A stretch of DNA of 36,934 nt from Calothrix sp. MO_192.B10 (lineage in GTDB: Bacteria; Cyanobacteriota; Cyanobacteriia; Cyanobacteriales; Nostocaceae). The DNA is taken from the NCBI GenBank assembly GCA_030065055.1, contig JASJDS010000039.1:1-36934 (forward strand). The letters run 5' to 3'. A program made the translations under genes and the position numbers. Positions 18,108 to 25,084 of this stretch are shown here, one piece after another. Every line of letters starts with the position of its first letter. The first letter of the stretch is position 1. The notes under the pieces are model-generated. The model was not told the origin of the DNA. It did not search any database and saw only the letters and a list, made by a program, of their open reading frames with translations.

Positions 18108-18321
18108 TATCCAGAAAAATTCCGTCTAATGTCCTTATTTGGATGTTATACAGAAAAATTACATATATCAGCGATGAATATACTGAAAAGTTCGTACTTA
18201 CGTAAAAAATAGGGTAGATATGCGGAATAATTCTGTCTATTACCCGAAAAAGGATGATAGCCAGAAGGCTTCTTGCTATCCATCACAAATTGGGTAGTTA
18301 TCCGGAAATTTTCTGTATAAT
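18108..18321. promoter_or_regulatory. Array of five imperfect palindromes upstream of the FkbM gene
   Basis: Five related near-palindromes of 23-25 bp lie at 18108-18130, 18147-18169, 18219-18241, 18256-18280 and 18299-18321. The shared core is about TATCCAGAAAATTCTGTATA. Centres are 39, 72, 38 and 42 bp apart. The last copy overlaps a consensus -10 box. It could be an operator array or a degenerate iteron set. Confidence 0.5.
18316..18321 (+). promoter_or_regulatory. Probable -10 box of the FkbM gene
   Basis: TATAAT lies 33-38 bp before the start codon, inside the last palindrome of the array. No good -35 hexamer is seen at 17 bp, so activation may depend on a factor bound to the array. Confidence 0.4.
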
Positions 18322-18353
18322 ATATAGATTATTGATAAAGTTCAATTTATCAA

Positions 18354-19187
18354 GTGACTAAGATGAGTTTCTTTAGCAAAGCAGCAACAAAAATCATATA
18401 TTCCGCCAATCCCGCATCTAACCGCAATAATCTACTGTGGCGGAAACTGAACCAACTTGCCATCACCTATCACAAGGCATACGAGAACTTAAACTACGAT
18501 ACTTCTACAAATGGCGAGAATTTTGTTGTTCGATGTCTTGCAGATAGCGGATTACTGAAAACTGTCTTTGATGTTGGTGCCAATAGTGGTGGATACGCTT
18601 CTACAGTTAGAGAACATTCACCGAATGCGGAGATCTATTGCTTTGAACCAGTCCCTGAGATATTTGCCATGCTTTCCAAGAACAGAAGCGAAGCAAATAC
18701 CCATTGTTTCAACATTGGACTAGGCGAGGAAACCAAGTCTGCCGAGATTGCCGTGACTGAAGGGAGGGGTGGAACTTCATCATTAATGATTGAAAAGACC
18801 ATAAAAGCAAAAAGACCACATCATATTCAAATGGTATCAGTGATAAGGGGTGACGAGTTCCTTGAGACGCACAGCGAAATTGAGGAGATTTCTTTGCTGA
18901 AGATAGATACTGAAGGTTATGAACCACAAGTTCTTCGGGGGTTTGGAACTGCCCTTGAAAAAATACCTGTGATTCAATTTGAGTACGGTAAGGCAAGTAT
19001 ATACTCCAAGTATTTACTTATGGACTATTTCCGTGACTACAACTCAAGGTTTAGAATTGGCAAGATTTATCCTAATGGTGTTCAGTTCTACGTAGATTAT
19101 AATTGGAACCTTGAGGACTTTATCGGTCCCAACTACCTAATGGTGAACAGAGATTGCCCTAGGGTATACGAAATGCTGAAGGCATAG
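18354..19187 (+). CDS. FkbM family SAM-dependent methyltransferase
   Basis: 277 residues, Rossmann-like class I methyltransferase of the FkbM family (PF05050 type). Motif I VFDVGANSGGYAS is near residue 72, the acidic loop YCFEPVP near 95 and the family block LLKIDTEGYEPQVLRG near 181-195. FkbM enzymes O-methylate sugars, polyketides or polysaccharide ends. The annotated start is GTG at 18354, with an alternative ATG three codons later at 18363. It is on the opposite strand to the pathway enzymes and has its own regulatory-looking upstream array, so membership of that pathway is doubtful. It seems to have replaced the body of the recombinase whose tail remains at 17914-18064. Confidence 0.9.
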   Translation: MTKMSFFSKAATKIIYSANPASNRNNLLWRKLNQLAITYHKAYENLNYDTSTNGENFVVRCLADSGLLKTVFDVGANSGGYASTVREHSPNAEIYCFEPVPEIFAMLSKNRSEANTHCFNIGLGEETKSAEIAVTEGRGGTSSLMIEKTIKAKRPHHIQMVSVIRGDEFLETHSEIEEISLLKIDTEGYEPQVLRGFGTALEKIPVIQFEYGKASIYSKYLLMDYFRDYNSRFRIGKIYPNGVQFYVDYNWNLEDFIGPNYLMVNRDCPRVYEMLKA

Positions 19188-19344
19188 ATGTCTTGCATAA
19201 CTAAATAGAGGCATTCCACGTCAGATAAATTTTGTGCTCGATTTAGGGCATTGCTGAATTGAGGTATGAAATTTAAAAATTGAGAATCTAAAACTCTTAC
19301 TCTCTGTGCCTGGAGGGACTCTGCGTGAGGTAAATTCATACTTT

Positions 19345-19721
19345 GAATCAGCAACACCCGATTTAGAGATACTAGAACAAGCTCTTGCATTGAACTTTGA
19401 AGATTTTGAGGATGCAGTACAGTATGCTTGCGCTGTAGCACATAACGTAGATGCCATCGTAATATCATGTCCGGGGGCATACCCATAGTATGTCCGCAGC
19501 GAGTGGAACGAAGTAAAACGACGCATAAGCCCTAACGGGCACGCTCCGCGAACACAAGGTCTTTGGGATTGCTTCCCTACTCTGCGAGAACGCTTTCAGC
19601 GAACGGTCGCAATAACGGTTATTTAAACGGACATGATATAACTCGTGATTTGGCTGGATTTGTTAGTGCAGAAATCCCCGTAGTGTTGCCTGAAGACCAT
19701 GATACCATCAGTGATGAGTGA
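19345..19721 (+). pseudogene. PIN-domain toxin gene, 5'-truncated and split by a MITE-like element
   Basis: The left part encodes DLEILEQALALNFEDFEDAV ... HNVDAIV. After a 175-178 bp insertion the same frame resumes with ITRDLAGFVSAEIPVVLPED and ends at 19721. Joined, this is the C-terminal half of a VapC-like PIN protein, including the D-A-V-Q and ITRD motifs. The 5' half is missing and repeat-like sequence stands in its place. It is non-functional as written. Confidence 0.75.
19462..19639. mobile_element. 178-bp MITE-like insertion with 12-bp terminal inverted repeats
   Basis: Termini ATATCATGTCCG (19462-19473) and CGGACATGATAT (19628-19639) are exact reverse complements. Removing the element with one copy of a 3-bp ATA (or 2-bp TA) duplication restores an open PIN frame. 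The interior has no coding capacity. The TA-type target hints at mobilisation by an IS630/Tc1-like transposase, which is inference. Confidence 0.75.
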
Positions 19722-19954
19722 AGAATACACTAGAGCAACTTTCTGCTTCATTTGTAGCCCTCTGTTGCCGTTAATTGGGAACGTTACCAAGATAAAATAT
19801 GTGCGATCGCAAAACCTCAGACCTCCGATTCATCACTTACCCAGCATTTCCTAAAATATAGTGCAATTTTGGCGATCGCTCTATTTCGTGTCACTTCATT
19901 TAAATGCTGGATGACCATGAGAAAATAAAGAAGTCGCTCATTTTTCTCTGTTTT

Positions 19955-20170
19955 ATGACTACAGCAGAACTATTCCTAACTCTCAGGGATTTGCCTCGGG
20001 CAGAAAAATTGAAAGTTATGCAATTTCTGATTGCAGAGTTAGCGAAAGAAGAAGAGCCAACCCTACAAGCTGGAGCAACGTACTCCCTTTTGTCACCGCT
20101 CAATTCCCACGAAGCAGCACATAAACTCAGTCAGCTCCTGGAATCGGATCGAACGGCGCAAAATGCATAA
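19955..20170 (+). CDS. Small antitoxin-like protein
   Basis: 71 residues from ATG 19955; the frame is also open 17 codons further upstream. The sequence starts TTAELFLTLRDLPRAEKLKV and continues with a QFLIAELAKEE helix and an LQAGATYSLLSP segment. It resembles small cyanobacterial proteins found beside PIN-type toxin genes. I know of no assigned function. No toxin follows directly: the next 65 bp are one copy of a direct repeat, then a DUF433/PIN pair. It may be an orphaned antitoxin. Confidence 0.55.
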   Translation: MTTAELFLTLRDLPRAEKLKVMQFLIAELAKEEEPTLQAGATYSLLSPLNSHEAAHKLSQLLESDRTAQNA

Positions 20171-20178
20171 TGCTCAAC

Positions 20179-20242
20179 GATTCAACTTTGTGGAAGGGTT
20201 TGACAACTTTGGTGTTTCTGGTGCCTATTTTAGTGCGATCGC
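20179..20242. repeat. Left direct repeat flanking the DUF433/PIN module
   Basis: 64 bp starting GATTCAACTTTGTGGAAGGG and ending in GCGATCGC. A 65-bp copy in the same orientation lies at 21077-21141, so the two bracket the toxin-antitoxin pair. Confidence 0.8.
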
Positions 20243-20299
20243 GCCACCTTTACCTCTTGCTAAAATGAAAGCAGCATTTTTCTACAGAGCGACTATCCC

Positions 20300-20686
20300 A
20301 TGTCTATTGACACTCTTTCACGCTACGTCGTCAGAAATGATGAGATTTTGGGCGGGGAACCAATTATTGAAGGCACTCGTACACCCGTCCGTTCCATTGT
20401 TGGACTGTGGCGATTAGGTGTCATGCCAGAAGAAATTTTAAGCCACTTACCTCATTTGACATTATCACAAGTGTTTGATGCATTGAGTTTTTATCTAGAT
20501 CATCAAGCAGAAATTAATGAATACATTGAGCATAACCAAGTGCCAGATGAGTTAGTTCATCCATCCGTAAAGGCGACTGGAGAATCGCGCCGTAAGAAAA
20601 ACCTGCTCGATCTCGCGGGACAAATTGAGTTTGCCCCAGATTTCGACTACAAAGCCCTGCGCGAAATCCGCCATGCTGCTGATTGA
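20300..20686 (+). CDS. DUF433 antitoxin
   Basis: 128 residues. The DUF433 domain (about 10-70) reads as a winged-helix DNA-binding fold: GGEPIIEGTRTPVRSIVGLW, then the GVMPEEILSHLPHLT and QVFDALSFYLDH helices. The C-terminal tail (about 85-128) would be the toxin-binding part. Its stop overlaps the PIN toxin gene by 14 bp, the usual arrangement of a VapBC-like pair, so it should neutralise the toxin and repress its own promoter. Function is by family. Confidence 0.85.
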   Translation: MSIDTLSRYVVRNDEILGGEPIIEGTRTPVRSIVGLWRLGVMPEEILSHLPHLTLSQVFDALSFYLDHQAEINEYIEHNQVPDELVHPSVKATGESRRKKNLLDLAGQIEFAPDFDYKALREIRHAAD

Positions 20687-21071
20687 TACATCCGTTTGGA
20701 TTGCTGTCTTCCGCGATCGCAGTGGTCAAGTTCGTCAGCAGCTTGAAACCCTGATTGCGAATCGGCAGGTGCTACTCACTCGCTTCACCCAGCTTGAATT
20801 GTTGCAAGGTAGTCTGAACGAGCAAGAATGGATGCTTCTGTCTACTTACCTGGAAACACAAGATTATATTGAACTCACTAGTCAGTCTTGGCAAGCGGCA
20901 GCCCGCATCTACTATGACTTGCGCCGTCAAGGTCTTACCGTTCGCAGTCCAATCGATTGCTGTATTGCTCAAGTGGCAATGGAAAATAATCTACTTTTGG
21001 TTCATAATGATCGTGATTTTGAAACTATTGCTCAAGTCCGTTCTCTCCAGAACCTTCGCTTTCAGCCTTAA
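20673..21071 (+). CDS. PIN-domain ribonuclease toxin, VapC-like
   Basis: 132 residues from the ATG at 20673, which lies inside the antitoxin gene (14-bp overlap). An ATG 16 codons upstream would add residues that are just the other frame of the antitoxin gene. PIN acidic residues are present: D5 in LLIDTSVW, E in TQLELLQG, D in SPIDCCIAQVA and D in VHNDRDF. These coordinate Mg2+ for RNA cleavage. The length is standard for VapC and the gene appears intact. The pair is bracketed by 65-bp direct repeats. Confidence 0.88.
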   Translation: MLLIDTSVWIAVFRDRSGQVRQQLETLIANRQVLLTRFTQLELLQGSLNEQEWMLLSTYLETQDYIELTSQSWQAAARIYYDLRRQGLTVRSPIDCCIAQVAMENNLLLVHNDRDFETIAQVRSLQNLRFQP

Positions 21072-21076
21072 AAAAT

Positions 21077-21141
21077 GATTCAACTTTGTGGAAGGGTTTT
21101 GACACCTTTGATATTCCTGATGCCTATTTTTGTGTGATCGC
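21077..21141. repeat. Right direct repeat flanking the DUF433/PIN module
   Basis: A 65-bp copy of the sequence at 20179-20242, differing at a handful of positions. It begins 6 bp after the PIN stop codon. Confidence 0.8.
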
Positions 21142-21260
21142 AAAGCGTCATAGCCGAAAGTCTTCTGGGTGAGTTGGCGTACCTTCCTTTTCCCCATTGA
21201 GTCCTAGCAAATCTGAAAAGTTTACAATTATAGGCAGCAGACTCACATACTTCTGCACAG

Positions 21261-21440
21261 ATGACATTACAAGAATTACAAAAACAAGCACTAAAGCTTT
21301 CAATAAGCGATCGCTGGCAGTTGGTACAAGTCCTTTTAGAGTCTCTAAAACGGGAAGCAAACCCCCAGCCAAAACAGAGAAACCTATCGCGGCTACGAGG
21401 CATTGCCAAACCTTCGGCAGCTACAGGTGAGTGTATCTAG
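21261..21440 (+). CDS. Small antitoxin-like protein, probably truncated
   Basis: A 59-residue frame starting MTLQELQKQALKLSISDRWQ and continuing VLLESLKREANPQPKQRNLS. This resembles short cyanobacterial antitoxins with the L-x-x-SDRWQLV pattern that normally precede PIN or similar toxins. It ends at TAG 21440 soon after RGIAKPSAATGECI, earlier than I would expect. No toxin follows on this strand, so it is an orphan or remnant. Confidence 0.5.
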   Translation: MTLQELQKQALKLSISDRWQLVQVLLESLKREANPQPKQRNLSRLRGIAKPSAATGECI

Positions 21441-21448
21441 CAAGAGCT

Positions 21449-21575
21449 TCACTCTACGCCACCCTCAAATGCCACTAAAATATCTTCTGGTAAAGGGGCA
21501 TTAAAATCATCTGGTACAGTAAACTTATTTCTAGATCCCTCGTTATAAGGTTTTACCAAGTAGATGCATTTTAGG
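21449..21575 (-). pseudogene. Remnant of a small antitoxin-like gene
   Basis: The minus strand reads IYLVKPYNEGSRNKFTVPDD, then FNAPLPEDILVAFEGGVE and a stop at 21449. It resembles the C-terminus of DUF2281/VapB-like antitoxins. Upstream it runs into GGAGGC palindromic repeats with no start codon. Confidence 0.4.
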
Positions 21576-21890
21576 GAGGCTCTGCCTCCAGACTTAATGG
21601 GAGGCTCCGCCTAGGCTGTAGACTTTGTGCCCCCTCCAGGATAAATATTCATCCCACATCTGTGACATGACTTGTTCCTTGTCTCTGGCAAGGAACATGG
21701 GGTTGGAGGCTCCGCCTCCAAATCGAGGCAGAGCCTCCCGCCACAGGTACCAAGGCAGAGCCTTGGCACGAGAGTGACACCAAAAATGTATGAACAAAAA
21801 TCATGAAAATTCTATCAAAGTACACAGCCTAGGCAGAGCCTCCCTATATGTGTTTCCAGGCTGAGCCTGGAAACAAGTTATTATAGGAGT
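21573..21890. repeat. Palindromic repeat block (GGAGGC...GCCTCC type)
   Basis: Several copies of GGAGGCTCTGCCTCC / GGAGGCTCCGCCTCC, CCAAGGCAGAGCCTTGG and TTTCCAGGCTGAGCCTGGAAA occur. The last shares its core with the 213-bp repeats near 7427. No gene is seen in 21576-22019. Confidence 0.75.
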
Positions 21891-22019
21891 TCGCGCTTAT
21901 CTTAGTCCCATTCGTCCATAGACTTAGTTTAGTTTTGTCATGGTAATTGTGCAATGGCAAGTCAAGCTAAAACCATAGGCAACTGACAAGCAACACGGCA
22001 TAATAAACACAAATTTTCA

Positions 22020-23204
22020 TCACTTAACAACTCCTAACTCTTCAATCTCCTCCCCATCCCATTCAATATCTCGTGTTGTCACCTCTTGCAAAGTTTGCTT
22101 AGTTTGCCAACTCATGATTAAAAATTGCCCCAGTACTACCCAGAGATGAAAAAAAGGTATGGGATCATCAATCCGAAAAATTACATCTTTTGTGCGGATA
22201 AATATTTTCCACCATTCCCATAATCTGCCAGAAATAATAGCAGATGGCAAACCATAAATAATCATTGCTATCGTAATCATGGCACGTTGATTTAATTGGG
22301 GTTGGATTATATCTTGGTTAGTATTAAAAAATGCTTTTTCTAAACAATCTTCTGGTTTAAAAAGGTGGATAGCACTAATTCCCCTGGGGTTACATTCCAA
22401 CGGATATAAAACACCATCATCTGTGAGGATGAAATCAAAAGATATTTGCCCGGTAAAATTTTCTGCGGCAACAAAAGTTTTCACCCAATGCCAAATTACT
22501 GGACAATCTACAGCCTGAAAATAAATACAAGAACCCTTTCCCGCAGTAAATATAGTCGGGTATACTGCATGGGCTTTTATCTGTCCTTGATGAGCAATAC
22601 TATAACTACAATAATGCTGACCACGAATAAATTCCTGAGCAACCCAAGTTCTATTTTGATTAATTTCTAACTCAGGTATATGACTAATTGGTTTACTTAA
22701 AAAATGGACGTGATTAGCAAAGCGAGAATAAACTGGTTTGAGGACAATTTTATCTATAGTTGTAGACTCAAGAATATTCTGTAAATCTGCTTGAGATTCT
22801 ATCAACCAAGTTTGGGGTATAGTTAAACCAAGTTGTTTCGCTCGACAGATAAATTCCCATTTATTATGTAATGGTTGTAATTTCTCCAAAGGTTCCGCAA
22901 ACACTTGGCAATAAGGTGTCAACCTATCTAACCCATAGGCAATATAAAATATATCCTCACAGGTAGGAATAAGAAAATTGATATTTTCTTGCTGAATAAT
23001 CTCAATTAACCCATTAATATAACCGTGGTAATCTTGCCGGGGTGGGGGGACGACAAAATTTTTCACCACAAAGCGCGAATAGCTACACAAATGATGGGGT
23101 AAACTATCCACCACAAAAATATGATAATCAGCAGCGGAGAAAAGCCTTGCCAACTCTAAAGTTATGGGGGCACGTCCACTGGTGATTAAAATATTAATAC
23201 TCAA
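22020..23204 (-). CDS. ATP-grasp ligase
   Basis: A 394-residue cytoplasmic enzyme of the ATP-grasp superfamily with a carbamoyl-phosphate-synthase-like ATP fold. The N-terminal domain has an alpha/beta preATP-grasp motif (ILITSGRAPITLELARLF). The ATP-binding lysine lies in KIVLKPVYSR. The metal-binding end is FDFILTDDGVLYPLECNPRG (about residues 255-275), with the acidic and asparagine ligands intact. Such enzymes ligate a carboxylate to an amine or thiol through an acyl-phosphate. Its TTG start lies inside the KAS III gene (11-bp overlap), so the two are almost certainly translationally coupled and work together. The substrate is unknown. Confidence 0.85.
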   Translation of the reverse strand: MSINILITSGRAPITLELARLFSAADYHIFVVDSLPHHLCSYSRFVVKNFVVPPPRQDYHGYINGLIEIIQQENINFLIPTCEDIFYIAYGLDRLTPYCQVFAEPLEKLQPLHNKWEFICRAKQLGLTIPQTWLIESQADLQNILESTTIDKIVLKPVYSRFANHVHFLSKPISHIPELEINQNRTWVAQEFIRGQHYCSYSIAHQGQIKAHAVYPTIFTAGKGSCIYFQAVDCPVIWHWVKTFVAAENFTGQISFDFILTDDGVLYPLECNPRGISAIHLFKPEDCLEKAFFNTNQDIIQPQLNQRAMITIAMIIYGLPSAIISGRLWEWWKIFIRTKDVIFRIDDPIPFFHLWVVLGQFLIMSWQTKQTLQEVTTRDIEWDGEEIEELGVVK

Positions 23205-24189
23205 GTACTATGCCTCCCACCGAAAATCCCGCAGATGTACCCAGAAGTAAAATGCGATCGCCCCTACTAATCTTACCCTGTACAATAGCTTCATGGAGTG
23301 CCATAGGTACGGAAGCAGCAATGGTATTACCATGGTTGTGAGCAATTACCATCACCTTTTCTGGAGGAAGATGTAATTGTTTGCTCATCAGCCGCATTGC
23401 CATTAAACTGGCTTGATGGGGAATCACCATTTTGATATCTGTCAAGTGTAATTCACAAGACTTTAATAATCGTTGCATAAAATCTGGTAAAACTGCCGCA
23501 CTCAAGCGATAAACGGCTCTACCATCCATCCTAAACTGAAAATACTGGGGATTTTCTCCATATTCCTGGGGATGATATTTATTACCCGCACCCCTACACT
23601 CGGTTAAATGTGCTCCTTTACTATAGGTTTCCATATTGGCGGTGAGAATATGAGAATTTTCATTCAGCCCAGTTGGAGTAACAATTACTGCCGCCGCACC
23701 ATCACCAAATAGGGTACAACTTTCCTTATCTTCCCAATTCAAACCATTGGTAGCAATTTCACTGGCAACTAACAAAATACGTTGGTATCTGTTGGCACAA
23801 ATTAAGTAAGATGCCATATCTAAACCAACAATAAAACTCAGACAACTAGAGTTAATATCAAAAGCCGGAATCCCCGAATCACCACCACCTAGTTGTTTTT
23901 GAATCAACGCCGCCGTACAGGGAATACCTTGCTCTGGAACCGCGCTGGTAGCAATTATACAGTCAATGTCTCCCAAACATAAACCACCTAATTCTAGGGC
24001 ATTTTGAGCAGCGATCGCACCCATATATGATGCAGTCTCATCCTCCACAAAATGACGTACCATTACCCCAGATTTTTTCTCAATCCAGCTTTCTGGTATT
24101 CCCAGGCGCGAACCCAATTCTTTTGCTGTCACCCGTTGTTTGGGTAGATATTTACCTGTAGATAGAATTTTTACTTTTCGCCTTTCCAC
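23194..24189 (-). CDS. 3-oxoacyl-ACP synthase III-like condensing enzyme
   Basis: 331 residues, thiolase fold. The catalytic triad is complete: Cys116 in DINSSCLSF, His258 in VIPHQA and Asn288 in NHGNT. A LFGDGAAAVIV segment and the C-terminal LLGTSAGFSVGG loop are typical of FabH-like enzymes. Family members start fatty-acid or polyketide chains by decarboxylative condensation, or join two acyl groups head to head (OleA). A dedicated FabH would be expected among fatty-acid genes; here it is coupled to an ATP-grasp ligase, so a specialised pathway role is likely. The start is GTG at 24189. It is the first gene of the minus-strand set. Confidence 0.88.
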   Translation of the reverse strand: MERRKVKILSTGKYLPKQRVTAKELGSRLGIPESWIEKKSGVMVRHFVEDETASYMGAIAAQNALELGGLCLGDIDCIIATSAVPEQGIPCTAALIQKQLGGGDSGIPAFDINSSCLSFIVGLDMASYLICANRYQRILLVASEIATNGLNWEDKESCTLFGDGAAAVIVTPTGLNENSHILTANMETYSKGAHLTECRGAGNKYHPQEYGENPQYFQFRMDGRAVYRLSAAVLPDFMQRLLKSCELHLTDIKMVIPHQASLMAMRLMSKQLHLPPEKVMVIAHNHGNTIAASVPMALHEAIVQGKISRGDRILLLGTSAGFSVGGIVLEY

Positions 24190-24292
24190 CCCAATTACCC
24201 CCAGTATTTATGGCATTTTGAGTATAAAATGACCAAGTACTTTATTATCAGTTTTAAAGGGAACAGGGAACTCGTCAACTGTCAACTGTCAA

Positions 24293-24886
24293 CTAACACC
24301 TAACCCGATAGTACAAGGTTGCAATTCGTTCCTCATCATGAATACCTGAAAAGGCTGGTACGCCGTAAACTCCCCACTCACGGATACCCCGACGACCTAA
24401 AATTATCTGAGCCAGACGAATATCTGCTTCTGAGCCTTTAATTATTGTCAGATAATAGCCATCAGCTATTAAATCACTGTAGAATTCTGCTCGTTCTTCT
24501 GGAATTCCCAAACCAATTAATCCACCAGTGACAGCACCAATGGCTCCACCAGCAAAAGCTGTTACCAACGCAGCAGCTTCCGCACCTGCAAGCATAATTG
24601 GTCCAATACCAGGAATAGCTAATGTACCTAAGCCAACTAATAAACCAGTTATACCACCAAAAGTACTACCAGCGATCGCTCCAACTACTGTATTCTTACC
24701 AGCTTCATTTTCAGCACTTTCTTTGACTTCAACACCAGCTAGATCCTCCTCTCGTTCTGCATCTTTGGCAATTACAGAAACTTGCTCCATAGGAAAACCA
24801 TTATCTTTTAATTCTTGTAAGGCGATTTCTGTATCCAAGCGACTACTAAAAATACCTACGGCTCTTTTTTCTTCATCTAATACCAT
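24293..24886 (-). CDS. YflT-like general stress protein with glycine-rich hydrophobic core
   Basis: 197 residues. The N-terminal domain (about 8-50) matches the YflT/heat-induced stress fold: AVGIFSSRLDTEIALQELKD, then GFPMEQVSVIAKD. A long glycine- and alanine-rich hydrophobic stretch follows (about 65-125) with GxxxG patterns, probably membrane-inserting or membrane-associated. A short alpha/beta tail has YLTIIKG. A clear Shine-Dalgarno (GGAGGTAA) precedes the ATG. Biochemical function is unknown; homologues are stress-associated. It lies 103 bp upstream of the KAS III gene on the same strand, but heptamer-like CAACTGT repeats between them argue against an operon. Confidence 0.75.
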   Translation of the reverse strand: MVLDEEKRAVGIFSSRLDTEIALQELKDNGFPMEQVSVIAKDAEREEDLAGVEVKESAENEAGKNTVVGAIAGSTFGGITGLLVGLGTLAIPGIGPIMLAGAEAAALVTAFAGGAIGAVTGGLIGLGIPEERAEFYSDLIADGYYLTIIKGSEADIRLAQIILGRRGIREWGVYGVPAFSGIHDEERIATLYYRVRC

Positions 24887-25084
24887 TTAAGTTACCTCCA
24901 GTTATGAGAAAATGTTTAATAATTATTATCGAAGTCAGAAGTTTGAAGTCACCAGGTTTGAGCGTCCTGTTCTTCAAACTTATGACTATAGGGGTCAAAA
25001 ACCCCATCTCAAAATCCCGCTCAAATCTTCTTCCTTCTTCCCTCTGACTTCTGACTTCTTCAATTGTTCATCTACAAAAAATAT

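Noticed and set aside
18354-19187. FkbM methyltransferase as a member of the biosynthetic pathway
   Set aside because: Opposite strand, separate regulatory-looking region, and embedded in the inserted block beside recombinase relics.
19133-19526. Minus-strand frames of 117 and 101 codons downstream of the FkbM gene
   Set aside because: They run over the split PIN gene and the MITE-like element; no family similarity.
21080-21409. Minus-strand frames of 109 and 74 codons
   Set aside because: They overlap the antitoxin-like frame on the other strand and show no convincing family pattern, although one ends in a PEDFRL sequence.
7953-24189. Calling the locus a canonical OleABCD olefin pathway
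   Set aside because: There is no OleB-type alpha/beta hydrolase and no OleC-type ligase; only OleA-like and OleD-like resemblance is visible.
24528-24890. 120-codon plus-strand frame opposite the stress protein gene
   Set aside because: Ala/Pro/Thr-rich shadow of the glycine-rich minus-strand gene, which has a good ribosome binding site.
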